Origin: an uncultured Bacteroidales bacterium
Lineage (GTDB): Bacteria; Bacteroidota; Bacteroidia; Bacteroidales; UBA932
Direction of reading: 5' to 3'
Length of the DNA: 63,770 nucleotides
NCBI GenBank assembly: GCA_944323845.1
Contig: CALUUA010000014.1
Location: 1 to 63,770 of the forward strand
The notes beneath the pieces are model-generated. The model was not told where the DNA came from. It did not search any database and worked only from the letters and a program-made list of their open reading frames with translations. The translations under genes and the position numbers were made by a program. Within the stretch, counting starts at the first letter, position 1. Each line of letters opens with the position of its first letter. This document shows positions 46,001 to 54,472 of the stretch, piece by piece.

Positions 46001-47835
46001 TGGAAAGGGAGCTGGCCGCCATCGACTGGTTCAGTCTTTTCGGCATGTGCCATATGATTCCTGACCACAAAGGGGAAGTGGCAGACAATCTGCGAGCCCT
46101 TGCCATACCCAAACTGATTTACGCCCTGTCCCTGCCTGATACCTTAAAAAGGCAGGAAGCCCTGACAGCTTACAAAGAGTACATGGACAATGCCCTTGGC
46201 ATAGCACCCGGCTATTTCGGGACTTTCAAGGCGGATTTTTCAGGATATCATCACCGGGGACCGTATCACAGCGCGTATTATCCTCATGCATTGTACGCAG
46301 GTTCCCTGATAGCTTATTTCCTGCACGGGACTCCGTATGCCCTTTCGGAAGAGACACTCATGAACCTTAAAAACGGGCTTCTGAATTTCCGGTTCTTCTG
46401 CGCGGGGGCCGATGTCCCTGCCGGTACGGCGGGGCGTTTCCCGGAAGGCCTGCAGGTCCTGCAGGAAATACTCCCGGCTTTCGCCTATGCAGCCTTGAGT
46501 TTTCCGGAGCCGGATGTGGAACTGGCGGCCGCACTCAAGGAATCCATGAGCGAACCGGCGATTATGGAAGCCCTGCGCTCGTATGCAGCCAACGTGAAGT
46601 CCACACTGGCCTATACGGGCACCGTAGGCGAGATGGAGCTGCTGGAGGCCGTGGCCTCCTTGCCTGTGGAAGCCTGCGATGCTCCGTCCGGCTCAAGATT
46701 CTATCCTTATTCCGGGCTTCTGGTCACAAAGGATGCGGAAGTGCAGTTCAATGCGAAAGGTTTCAGCCGGTACATATGGGATTTCGAATCGTCCGCCACG
46801 GAGAACATTTTCGGAAGATATGTTTCTTACGGACATCTGGAATACACCGATTTCCGGAACGGACGGAAATCCTTCCATCCGGAGGAAGTCAGGTGGGACT
46901 GGAATTTCATGCCGGGAGCCACGACGAGAATCCTGCCGGCAGACATGCTTCAGGGGAAAGGCGGGGCGTCTTCGGGACACAGGAATTTCTCCGACCAGGC
47001 GTTTCTGGCCGGTGTGGGAGTGTCCGACAGCCTCTCCATGTTCTCTGTAAGGCTGCACGACATAGCCTATGACACCACGTTCAGGGCCGACAAGTCGATG
47101 TTTTTCTTCGGAGACGTGACAGTCTGCCTCGGCTCAGGCATCAGTTCGCACGATACCGGGCACGATGTCGCCACCACCCTGCTGCAGAGCTTCGACGGCA
47201 GTTTCGAGCGGAAGGTATCCGGAGACGGGCGCATAGTCGGTGACGGTTCTTTCCTGTACGCAGTGAAGAACGGCAAGGTCAGGACGCTTGAAGAAGGACT
47301 GTACGGCAGGGCGTGGATAGACCATGGCAAAGCCCCGGATTCCGGCACCTATTGCTATTTCATGCTGAAAGACAAGGATATGGAAAAGGCTGCGCGGCTG
47401 CTGTCACCGGACAGTCCTGTGGAAATCATCAGGGCGGACAGCCGCGCCCATATCGTCAGGCATACAGAAAGGGACATAGTCTGCGGGGTCCTGTTCAGCT
47501 CTTCCGGCACATATCCGGAATCGCCTGTCATCTGTACGGACACTCCGATAGCCTATATTCTCGAAAATGACGATTCCGGAAAAGCCTGCCTGACCGTCTG
47601 CGACCCTGACATGAGACGGCCCTGGAAGGCGCATATGGGGCTGCTCACGGATGAGGATGTGACGGCTCCGGAAAGGCCTCATGAAACTACCGTCATCCTG
47701 CAGGGCCTCTTCACCGTGGATGAAAGTCCTGCAGGCACCGTAGTCAGCCGGGATGAAGATGCCGTGACCACTTCCCTCACTTTCAGCACCGTCCGTGGAG
47801 AAAATTACAGATTCAGCATTGTCCGTATAAAATGA
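43006..47835 (+). CDS. sulfatase-PL8 glycosaminoglycan lyase fusion (1609 residues)
   Basis: Two enzymes in one chain. Residues ~35-450 are an S1 sulfatase: NILWLTFEDTSFYEFGCYG (metal site), SSPAR (85-89, Ser85 for formylglycine), FVFSDHGGCLPRGKG. Residues ~460-650 are helical and HEAT-like. From ~665 the chain follows chondroitinase ABC: a Lyase_N-like jelly roll (SFERNTVPQNFSIDNGKLSI), the (alpha/alpha) toroid with GTFKADFSGYHHRGPYHSAYYP (His1082/1083, Tyr1091/1092) and GRFPEG (Arg1144), then WDWNFMPGATTRILP and RAWIDHGKAPDSGTYCYFML of the C-terminal sandwich. It should lyse chondroitin-, dermatan- or hyaluronan-type chains and remove a sulfate. A probable signal peptide (MDRKTMILPALLAGTAAMSPAAA) is present. 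Its stop overlaps the next ATG (ATGA). Confidence 0.88.
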   Translation: MDRKTMILPALLAGTAAMSPAAADGKENTETGGQDRPNILWLTFEDTSFYEFGCYGNTAVSTPNIDSLAAHGVLFTNAWSNAPQSSPARSSLITGCYATTYGMDIHPEAVGTPEGILFPQLLRDAGYWCTNNRKTHYNTTADNKSCWDECSKTATYNSPERKDGQPFFSVFNTVTSHMGRVRTFHTDGRRDYTLEGIYPQLLELPPHVPDLPEVRSDYAGHLEAVQDVDTWVGFFLKDLKEKGLDEETIIFVFSDHGGCLPRGKGYLYETGLHVPLVVYFPEKWKHLAPDCGHEYTAPAGFTDLAPSVLSIAGIKPPKKMQGTALMGRYAGETPQYHYAFAANHLHHFTPVRAVSDGQFKYIRSYMPYRQFALRNYYQWGMPANKAWDRLVLGGHNTNPDWDQPFGTHPAEMLFDLDSDPFELHDLSGDPRYGEILEKFRELESEHIRTTVDLGFFLPTSRKECVLYDMVRKTDYPIEELWALAEKAGTADANDIPYLIEAAGSPMDEFRFWGTSGLAGLATKGELEECPEILDTLVGDSNPYIACEAAYTLVWCGKPEKGLERLLNPAVEKERKIGYSALECLSLHKELRPVLIKYCLEDLMEKAETLPRKANEDAGLMARGILVNLGVLDIDLLHGEEAYMQGLKLNHGRRKMEPRPDSAAPERIMSFERNTVPQNFSIDNGKLSISARKSKLGSKSLKISWKSGATVTIGSPAGIKKASSSVNGGLSTWIYNEYPVKDSLVFSFLNAGGKTLCSLPFCMDFKGWRCIWAKFKADMGKVDREEIRSVRLTFPESAEKGTVYLDILEFPETVSWQNMSDAQYRVNRTDFSLIPDFMGYRNADRTVASPIKAGAEEISAISERMERWYLGSGDRPSGELTAIRAENERKFIAGGVKRAGRYDIGSDPLFPWGAPNAIEGEKCVKFRELNEFVLLPLALDWRKNGNRESLEKASDIYDWFYDQGWADGSGMGTLTFEKLRSCGYFHSFFLLKDKLSPEVMERELAAIDWFSLFGMCHMIPDHKGEVADNLRALAIPKLIYALSLPDTLKRQEALTAYKEYMDNALGIAPGYFGTFKADFSGYHHRGPYHSAYYPHALYAGSLIAYFLHGTPYALSEETLMNLKNGLLNFRFFCAGADVPAGTAGRFPEGLQVLQEILPAFAYAALSFPEPDVELAAALKESMSEPAIMEALRSYAANVKSTLAYTGTVGEMELLEAVASLPVEACDAPSGSRFYPYSGLLVTKDAEVQFNAKGFSRYIWDFESSATENIFGRYVSYGHLEYTDFRNGRKSFHPEEVRWDWNFMPGATTRILPADMLQGKGGASSGHRNFSDQAFLAGVGVSDSLSMFSVRLHDIAYDTTFRADKSMFFFGDVTVCLGSGISSHDTGHDVATTLLQSFDGSFERKVSGDGRIVGDGSFLYAVKNGKVRTLEEGLYGRAWIDHGKAPDSGTYCYFMLKDKDMEKAARLLSPDSPVEIIRADSRAHIVRHTERDIVCGVLFSSSGTYPESPVICTDTPIAYILENDDSGKACLTVCDPDMRRPWKAHMGLLTDEDVTAPERPHETTVILQGLFTVDESPAGTVVSRDEDAVTTSLTFSTVRGENYRFSIVRIK

Positions 47836-50282
47836 GAAAAGGAATCATATCGGCTGCGGCAGCCGCAGCAATGGCATTGTCCTGCTCGCAGGACACCTGC
47901 AATGAGAATATTTTGTGGTACGCATCTCCGGCCGCGGTCTGGGAAGAGGCATTGCCGGCAGGCAACGGGAGAATGGGGGCGATGGTTTTCGGCTATACCG
48001 GCAGGGAGCGTATCCAGTTCAATGAGAACACTTTATATAGCGGGGGACCGCAGCCGTCGCTGGGGATAGACATCAGGGAGGATATCGGGACAGTGCGCCG
48101 GCTGCTGGAGGAAGGGAGGAATCCTGAGGCGGGCAAACTGATGCAGGAAAAATGGATCGGCCGCCTCAATGAGGCCTACCAGCCTTTCGGAGACCTGTAT
48201 CTGGATTTCGGGGACAGTTCTTCGGTGAAAGGCTATGTGCATTCCTTGGATATGGAAAACGGGGTGATACGGACTTCGTATGAAAAAGACGGGGTCAGGA
48301 TAACGCGGGAGGTGTTCGTTTCGTATCCTGACCAGTGTCTGGCTGTAAACATCCGTGCCGACAAGCCTGCACTGGAGTTTTCCGCCGGAATGTCTTCGAA
48401 ACATCCGGTATCTCTCCTCTCTGTGGACGGGGTGCCGGTGATGAGGGGAAAGGCTCCGGCCCATGCACAGCGGCGCAGCGCAGCAGATATCCGTAAATTC
48501 GGGACCGAGAGGCTGCATCCTGAATATTTCAGCCCTGACGGCAGCCTTGTCAATGAGGAGCATGTGATATATGATGACGGTCCGGAGGGCGAAGGGATGG
48601 CTTTTGAAGCCGTATTGGTACCCTACAGTCATAAGGACGGCAGCCTGACGGTTTCGGAAGACGGGGAGGTCGTAGCTGACGGATGCTCCGAGGTGACGCT
48701 GCTGCTTTATGCCGCCACAGGTTTCGAAGGCTTCGACAGAAGGCCTTCTGCATCATGGGAAAGGCCTCATGAAAAGATAGAGGGATACATGGCCCTGATG
48801 GAACCGGAAGACGGTTATTCTGCGATGAAGGAAAGGCACATAAGGGATTTCAGCGACCTGTACGACAGGGTTTCAATCGAACTTCCGTCCTCGCCTGCAC
48901 AGAAACGGATGCCTACGGACAAGAGGCTTGCAGCCTATACGGAAAAAGAGGATCCTGGTCTGGTGGCGCAGCTGTTCCGGTTCGGAAGGTATCTGATGAT
49001 ATCCGGCTCCAGACCGGGAGGGCAGCCGCTGAATCTGCAGGGTCTCTGGAACGACAGCATTCTGCCTCCGTGGAATTCAGGCTACACCCTGAACATAAAT
49101 CTCGAAATGAACTACTGGCCGGCGGAAACGTGCAATCTGTCCGAGTGCCATCTGCCCCTGTTCCCGTTCATCAGGGAAATATCCGAAAACGGGAAGAAGA
49201 TAGCCCGCGACATGTACGGGCTGGACGGATGGACCATACATCACAACGTTTCCCTGTGGCGTGAAGGGTATCCTTCGGACGGATTCGTGTACTGGTTCTT
49301 CTGGAACATGTCGGGTCCGTGGCTGTGCAGCCATATCTGGGAGCATTATCTCTATACCGGTGACAGGGGATTTCTCGAGGAATATTATCCTGTGATGAAG
49401 GGGGCCGCCGTGTTCTGTTCAGGATGGATAGAGGAAAACGGGGAGGGCGAGCTCGCGACTCCTGTCAGCACTTCTCCGGAAAATGCTTATCTGATGCCGG
49501 ACGGGACTCCTGCATCGGTGTGCGAAGGGAGTACGATGGACATGGCTGTGATTCGCAACCTGTTCACTGTGACGGCCCGGGCCGCCGATACGCTCGGGAC
49601 GGACGCCGGGTTCAGCCGCAGCCTGAAAGAAAAGGCGGGAAGACTGCGCGGCTACAGGACAGGAAGCCGGGGACAGATTCTGGAATGGGACAGGGAATAC
49701 ACGGAAAGCGAGCCTCACCACAGGCACGTGTCCCATCTGTTCGGACTGTACCCGGGAAATGATATCTGCTCTCCGGAACTGCGGGAGGCTGCGGCTGAAA
49801 GCCTCAGAATGCGCGGGACAGAGGGGACCGGCTGGAGCATGGCTTGGAAAACGGCCTTGTGGGCGAGGCTTCAGGACGGCGGGAAGGCGCTCGAAAGCAT
49901 CAACGCCCTCGTCAGGTATGTCGGGCCGGAAACGCGGACCACCAGTACGGGAGGCGGTCTCTACAGGAGTCTGCTCAACGCCCTTCCTTTTCAGATAGAC
50001 GGGAATTTCGGAATCACGGCCGGAGTGGCTGAGATGCTGCTCCAGAGTCAGGACGGGAGGATACACCTTCTGCCGGCCCTGCCTGAAAGCTGGGACTGCG
50101 GGAGCGTGAAAGGGCTTCGGGCACGCGGCGGCTTCACTGTGGATATCAGCTGGAATCACTGCCGTGCGGCCGCTGAAATCCGCAGCGATTCGGACAGGAG
50201 TGTCACGGTAGTGTGCGGCGACACTGTGCAGACCTTGGATATTGCCGAAGGCGAGACCGTTCATATGGATTTCCGGCTCTGA
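47832..50282 (+). CDS. GH95 family glycosidase (alpha-L-fucosidase/galactosidase type), lipoprotein
   Basis: An 816-residue enzyme with lipoprotein signal MRKGIISAAAAAAMALSC. The GH95 N-terminal beta domain starts LWYASPAAVWEEALPAGNGRMGAMVFG. The (alpha/alpha) toroid carries PPWNSGYTLNINLEMNYWPAE (the paired Asn residues near 421), TSPENAY (catalytic Glu near 547), EPHHRHVSHLFGLYPG and the Asp of LPFQIDGNFG (near 723). GH95 members mostly cleave alpha-1,2-L-fucose, some alpha-L-galactose. It is translationally coupled to the sulfatase-lyase fusion by a 4-nt overlap, which hints at a fucosylated glycosaminoglycan substrate. Confidence 0.92.
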   Translation: MRKGIISAAAAAAMALSCSQDTCNENILWYASPAAVWEEALPAGNGRMGAMVFGYTGRERIQFNENTLYSGGPQPSLGIDIREDIGTVRRLLEEGRNPEAGKLMQEKWIGRLNEAYQPFGDLYLDFGDSSSVKGYVHSLDMENGVIRTSYEKDGVRITREVFVSYPDQCLAVNIRADKPALEFSAGMSSKHPVSLLSVDGVPVMRGKAPAHAQRRSAADIRKFGTERLHPEYFSPDGSLVNEEHVIYDDGPEGEGMAFEAVLVPYSHKDGSLTVSEDGEVVADGCSEVTLLLYAATGFEGFDRRPSASWERPHEKIEGYMALMEPEDGYSAMKERHIRDFSDLYDRVSIELPSSPAQKRMPTDKRLAAYTEKEDPGLVAQLFRFGRYLMISGSRPGGQPLNLQGLWNDSILPPWNSGYTLNINLEMNYWPAETCNLSECHLPLFPFIREISENGKKIARDMYGLDGWTIHHNVSLWREGYPSDGFVYWFFWNMSGPWLCSHIWEHYLYTGDRGFLEEYYPVMKGAAVFCSGWIEENGEGELATPVSTSPENAYLMPDGTPASVCEGSTMDMAVIRNLFTVTARAADTLGTDAGFSRSLKEKAGRLRGYRTGSRGQILEWDREYTESEPHHRHVSHLFGLYPGNDICSPELREAAAESLRMRGTEGTGWSMAWKTALWARLQDGGKALESINALVRYVGPETRTTSTGGGLYRSLLNALPFQIDGNFGITAGVAEMLLQSQDGRIHLLPALPESWDCGSVKGLRARGGFTVDISWNHCRAAAEIRSDSDRSVTVVCGDTVQTLDIAEGETVHMDFRL

Positions 50283-50305
50283 AGCCGGCATTGCCGCAGG
50301 CTCGG

Positions 50306-53300
50306 TCAGACATTTTTCTTCTGGTATTCGGTAGGCAGGCAGCCGACGTATTTCTTGAAACTGGTGGAGAAGTATGAAGGGGTGGAAAAACCGACCTTGT
50401 AGCTGATTTCGGCTATGGTCCATCTGTTCTCCTTCAGAAGTTCGCAGGCCTCGTTGAACCTGATTTTCCGGATGAAATCCAGAGCCGACTCCCCTGTCAG
50501 GGCCTTCATTTTCAGGTGCAGGCTCGACCGGCTCATGTTCATGGCCTGTGCGAACTCCTCCGTAGAGAAGGATTCGTTGCTGAGGTTTTTCCTGACCACA
50601 TCCACGGCCCTGGACAGGAACTCTTCGTCCACGTCATTGAAGGTGATGTGTTCCGAAGCCACGTTCTTGCTCTTGGAATATCTTTCCTGCATCCTCTTGC
50701 GGGTCTTGATGACATTGTTTATCTTGACCATGAGCAGCTGTAGGGAGAACGGCTTGGACACATAGTCGTCCGCTCCGGTCTGGAGAGCTTCCAGCTGGTC
50801 GTCCACATCGGTCTTCGCCGACAGCATGATGACAGGAACATGGCTGGTGTTGACATTCTGCTTTATGCAGCGGCACAGCTTGATCCCGTCCATCACCGGC
50901 ATCATCACATCGGTGATCACCAGATCCACATCCGGGGACTGTTTCAGCACTTCCATGGCGTCTTCCCCGTTCACGGCTATCTTCACCTCGAAATTGGACT
51001 GCAGCCCGTTTTTGAGATAGTTCCTGATTTCGTCGTTGTCCTCTACCACGAGTATCGTCCCGCGCTTCTTGCCTTCCTTCTCCGGCAGCAGGTCTTCCTG
51101 CCGCTCGGTGTCGATATAATACATTTCCCTCGGGTTGGTGGAATAGACCGGATCGTCAGTATCCGGTTCCCCTTCTTTGGCGATCTCGGTCCCGGCATAC
51201 AGGGATATATCCTGCGGGAAAGTCACGGTAAACGTGCTGCCTACCCCTTCGGTACTCTGCACGTCGACATGGCCGTGATGCAGTTCCGTCAATCTCATCA
51301 CCAGCGACAGGCCGATCCCGCTTCCGATATGTTCGCTGTCTATCTGATAGAAACGCTCGAAAATCTTGCTCTGCTTGTCCAGAGCAATGCCGGTTCCGGT
51401 GTCGCTGACCTGAAGTACCAGACTGCCGTCCTTCTCGAACAGACGGACTGTGATGGCTCCCTTGTCAGTATATTTGAATGCATTGGATATCAGATTATTC
51501 ACTATGAGGTCAAGATATTTCTTGTCCACGATGAACATCTTGCCGTCAAGATCCGACACGAAACTGTATTCCAGCCCCTTGTGCTGGGCCAGCTTTTCAT
51601 AGAAAGTGAAGTTCTCCAGCACGAGACGGAAGGCGTCCTCCTTTCTGACCCTGAGCTTGAACGCTCCCTGCTCGGCCCGACGGTAGTCCATGAGCTGGTT
51701 CACCAGATGCAGGATTCTGTTCGTATTCCTCTCTATGAATTTAAGCTGGTTCTTCATCCATCTGTCCGAAGCCTTAGAAATCATTTCCTGCAGCGGAGCC
51801 ACTATCAGGGTCAGCGGTGTCCTGAGTTCGTGCGAGATATTGATGAAAAAGCGCATTTTCATCTGATTGACCTCATCCCGGGCCTCCTGTTCCTTCCTCT
51901 CCAGCTTCATCTGCGCCTCCATGGACTTCTTCTCCCACAGGAAACGGCCGATGAAATACACGAGTCCGGATACGGCCAGAAGCAGGATGCATTTCGCCCA
52001 CCATGTGGAATACCATACCGGCCTGACCACTATGTCGAGAGTGGCCGGACGGTCATTCCAGACGCCGTCGCTGTTGGCGGACTTGACCATGAAGGTATAT
52101 CTGCCCGGCGGGAGGTTCGAATAGGAGACGGTCCTGTGCCCCCTTTCAGGGTAATACCATTCCTTGTCGAATCCATCCAGCTTGTATGCGAAGGAGTTGT
52201 GCTGCCCCGAGACATAGTTTGACACTACGAAGCCGAGGGTAAAGGATCTCTGGTCATGTTTCAGCTCTATCTTGTCCGTTCTGGAGATGCTCTTGTCCAG
52301 AATGCCGGTGCCGTCGCCAGGCTTGACCGGCTGGTTGTATAGAGAGAGCTGCGAGATGACCGGCTCCGGAGAATAAGGATTCTCCTCCAGTGATGCCGGA
52401 GAAAAGACAGTGATGCCGTCGATACCGCCGAAATAAAGTTTCCCGTCAGAAGTCCTGCAATGCGAATATGTGTTGAACTGGTCGCTCTGGAGTCCGTCAG
52501 CCGCAGAATAATTCCTGATTTTCCCGCTTTCGGGATTGAAGCTCGTAAGCCCCTTGTTCGAGCTCAGCCACAGATTGCCGGAGGCATCTTCTTCTATACC
52601 GTAGATGACATTGTTCGGCAGGCCGTCCGATGTGGAGAATCTGAGGGTGGTATCGCGCCGGCTGTCATAGCCGTAAAGTCCGGATCTGGAAGCCACCCAT
52701 ATCTGGCCGTCGATGTCTTCGTGGAAGTCCAGAATCAGGTTTATGTCGGGAAGATTCATCTTGTCCGAGAGGCATTCGCCGACATTTCCGGACGAAACGT
52801 CGTACACCTTCACGCCGTCATCCCCACCGAGCCAGAGCCTGTTCCGGGTATCGCGGCACATGGCCATGACCATTGCCGGCAGCCGGCTCTCACCGGAAAT
52901 ATTCTCTTCTATGGAATGGAAGCGGTGCGTCTGCTTGTCGAAGACGAACAGCCCGTTCAGCGTACCTATCCAAAGCGTCCGCCCGTCCCTCGGCAGGATG
53001 GAATACACATTGGAAGAACCGCTGTTCGGCCTGTCAGGAGGCGAATACTGGTCAATTCGTCCCGTGCGTTTGTCCAGGACATTCAGGCCGCCGGCATGGA
53101 CCCCTATATAGACCTTCCCGGCAGAATGGTCCAGCCATATGCTCTTGATGTCGTTCGACTCCACTCCGTCCTTCCGTCCGCCTTTCATGTAGTACGAAAA
53201 TGTCTCGTTCTCAGGGTCGTAGTGGTTTACCCCGCCGTCATTGGTGCCGATCCACAGGGTGCCGTCCCGGTCTTCGACTATGCAGCTGACTACATTTCCG

Positions 53301-54352
53301 CTCAAGGAATTGGTATATGGCACGTGGCGGATGTTGTGGAATCTCGTCTTGAGAGGATGATAATAGTTCGCTCCGCCGAAGTAGGTGCCGAGCCACATTC
53401 CGCCCTGCCTGTCCTTGAATATGCACCTTACGGACTGCTGCGACAGGCTTTCCGGGTCGTCTGGGTTCGCATACACCACGGAAAAGCTGTCTTTCCAGCT
53501 GTCGTAAATGCACAGATTGTTGAAAGTGCCTATCCAGAGCCTGTTCGATGAATCCATCGCGAGCGCCCTGACATAGTCCGAACTCAGACCTGAATCCGAA
53601 TGTCTGTAATGCCTGGTCTTGCCCGTTACGAGATCCGTCTTGAAAAGGCCGTTGCCTTCAGTCCCGGCATAAAGATTCTTGTCATTTTCCACTAACAGAG
53701 CCTGTATCCGATACCCCCCCCCAGAGCTGAAATTGAGGACAGGATAGGTGACATTGTCATCCGGCTCGTAAATGAAAATCTCCCCGGATTCCGTACCTAT
53801 ATACAGTTTTCCGTCCGACTCAGTACAGGATGTAGCCATCATGGGCATCATGGACACCGGCAGGATATCGTCCCTGAAAGTGCATTTCTCCATGTCGAAA
53901 ACCGTCATCCTGTCCTGAAAGCCCACCATCAGGAATGTGTCGGAAAGAGGATAAAGCACATTGACAGCCTTACAGTCACCCTTGTAGAAATAATTCATGA
54001 AGCTGTCCATGTCCTCATCGTACATGGACAATCCGGACGTCGTCCCGACCCATATCCTGCCAGAGCGGTCAGCACACAGCACTCTGGCGACATCATCGGC
54101 TATGCTTCTGCTGTCATCGAAAGCATGATGGTAAACCGTGAACTCGTATCCGTCATATTTGTTCACTCCGTCATACGTGGCGAACCATATATTGCCGACC
54201 CCGTCCTGGGCCACGGAAAATATGGTACTCTGCGACAAGCCTGATTCGATGGATATTCTGGTGAAATGAATGTCCTGTGCAGTCTTCGCTTCCGACAGCG
54301 GCGACCATGGCTGCAAACACAAGACTGTCAAGATCAATGCAATTTTTCTCAT
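50306..54352 (-). CDS. hybrid two-component system regulator of the glycan locus
   Basis: A 1348-residue one-protein two-component system. The ATG at 54352 (MRKIALILTVLCLQPWSPLSEA) is used; a longer frame opens with TTG. Domain order: periplasmic beta-propeller sensor (~25-680, repeated NIWFATYDGVNKYDGY / RIWVGTTSGLSMYD units), Y_Y_Y domain (~690-765), membrane helix (~785-805), HisKA with His in FFINISHELRTPL (~844), ATPase with NLISNAFKYTD and GSGIGLSLV, receiver with Asp in DLVITDVMMPVMDG (~1148), and a C-terminal AraC domain. It should sense a product of the locus and activate the divergent promoters. A nine-G run (53722-53714) encodes Gly-Gly-Gly in the sensor near residue 211. It converges with the GH95 gene. 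Confidence 0.96.
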   Translation of the reverse strand: MRKIALILTVLCLQPWSPLSEAKTAQDIHFTRISIESGLSQSTIFSVAQDGVGNIWFATYDGVNKYDGYEFTVYHHAFDDSRSIADDVARVLCADRSGRIWVGTTSGLSMYDEDMDSFMNYFYKGDCKAVNVLYPLSDTFLMVGFQDRMTVFDMEKCTFRDDILPVSMMPMMATSCTESDGKLYIGTESGEIFIYEPDDNVTYPVLNFSSGGGYRIQALLVENDKNLYAGTEGNGLFKTDLVTGKTRHYRHSDSGLSSDYVRALAMDSSNRLWIGTFNNLCIYDSWKDSFSVVYANPDDPESLSQQSVRCIFKDRQGGMWLGTYFGGANYYHPLKTRFHNIRHVPYTNSLSGNVVSCIVEDRDGTLWIGTNDGGVNHYDPENETFSYYMKGGRKDGVESNDIKSIWLDHSAGKVYIGVHAGGLNVLDKRTGRIDQYSPPDRPNSGSSNVYSILPRDGRTLWIGTLNGLFVFDKQTHRFHSIEENISGESRLPAMVMAMCRDTRNRLWLGGDDGVKVYDVSSGNVGECLSDKMNLPDINLILDFHEDIDGQIWVASRSGLYGYDSRRDTTLRFSTSDGLPNNVIYGIEEDASGNLWLSSNKGLTSFNPESGKIRNYSAADGLQSDQFNTYSHCRTSDGKLYFGGIDGITVFSPASLEENPYSPEPVISQLSLYNQPVKPGDGTGILDKSISRTDKIELKHDQRSFTLGFVVSNYVSGQHNSFAYKLDGFDKEWYYPERGHRTVSYSNLPPGRYTFMVKSANSDGVWNDRPATLDIVVRPVWYSTWWAKCILLLAVSGLVYFIGRFLWEKKSMEAQMKLERKEQEARDEVNQMKMRFFINISHELRTPLTLIVAPLQEMISKASDRWMKNQLKFIERNTNRILHLVNQLMDYRRAEQGAFKLRVRKEDAFRLVLENFTFYEKLAQHKGLEYSFVSDLDGKMFIVDKKYLDLIVNNLISNAFKYTDKGAITVRLFEKDGSLVLQVSDTGTGIALDKQSKIFERFYQIDSEHIGSGIGLSLVMRLTELHHGHVDVQSTEGVGSTFTVTFPQDISLYAGTEIAKEGEPDTDDPVYSTNPREMYYIDTERQEDLLPEKEGKKRGTILVVEDNDEIRNYLKNGLQSNFEVKIAVNGEDAMEVLKQSPDVDLVITDVMMPVMDGIKLCRCIKQNVNTSHVPVIMLSAKTDVDDQLEALQTGADDYVSKPFSLQLLMVKINNVIKTRKRMQERYSKSKNVASEHITFNDVDEEFLSRAVDVVRKNLSNESFSTEEFAQAMNMSRSSLHLKMKALTGESALDFIRKIRFNEACELLKENRWTIAEISYKVGFSTPSYFSTSFKKYVGCLPTEYQKKNV

Positions 54353-54410
54353 CGTCAATGATTCCTGCGAACACGGCAGGCAATATGCCGGTTATAGTTT
54401 ACGTGTCATA

Positions 54411-54445
54411 TAAAAAAAGCCGTCAGAACGGCTGTCCTGACGGCT
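54411..54445 (-). terminator. intrinsic terminator after clpB
   Basis: On the minus strand AGCCGTCAG (54445-54437) pairs with CTGACGGCT (54426-54418) around a 10-nt loop, followed by a run of seven T. It separates clpB from the hybrid regulator gene. Confidence 0.93.
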
Positions 54446-54472
54446 AATTTAATAAAAATTTCCCTAATTCCA

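Noticed and set aside
53714..53722. Poly-G tract as evidence of a sequencing frameshift in the regulator
   Set aside because: The frame is intact on both sides and encodes a plausible Gly-Gly-Gly loop, so no error is needed.
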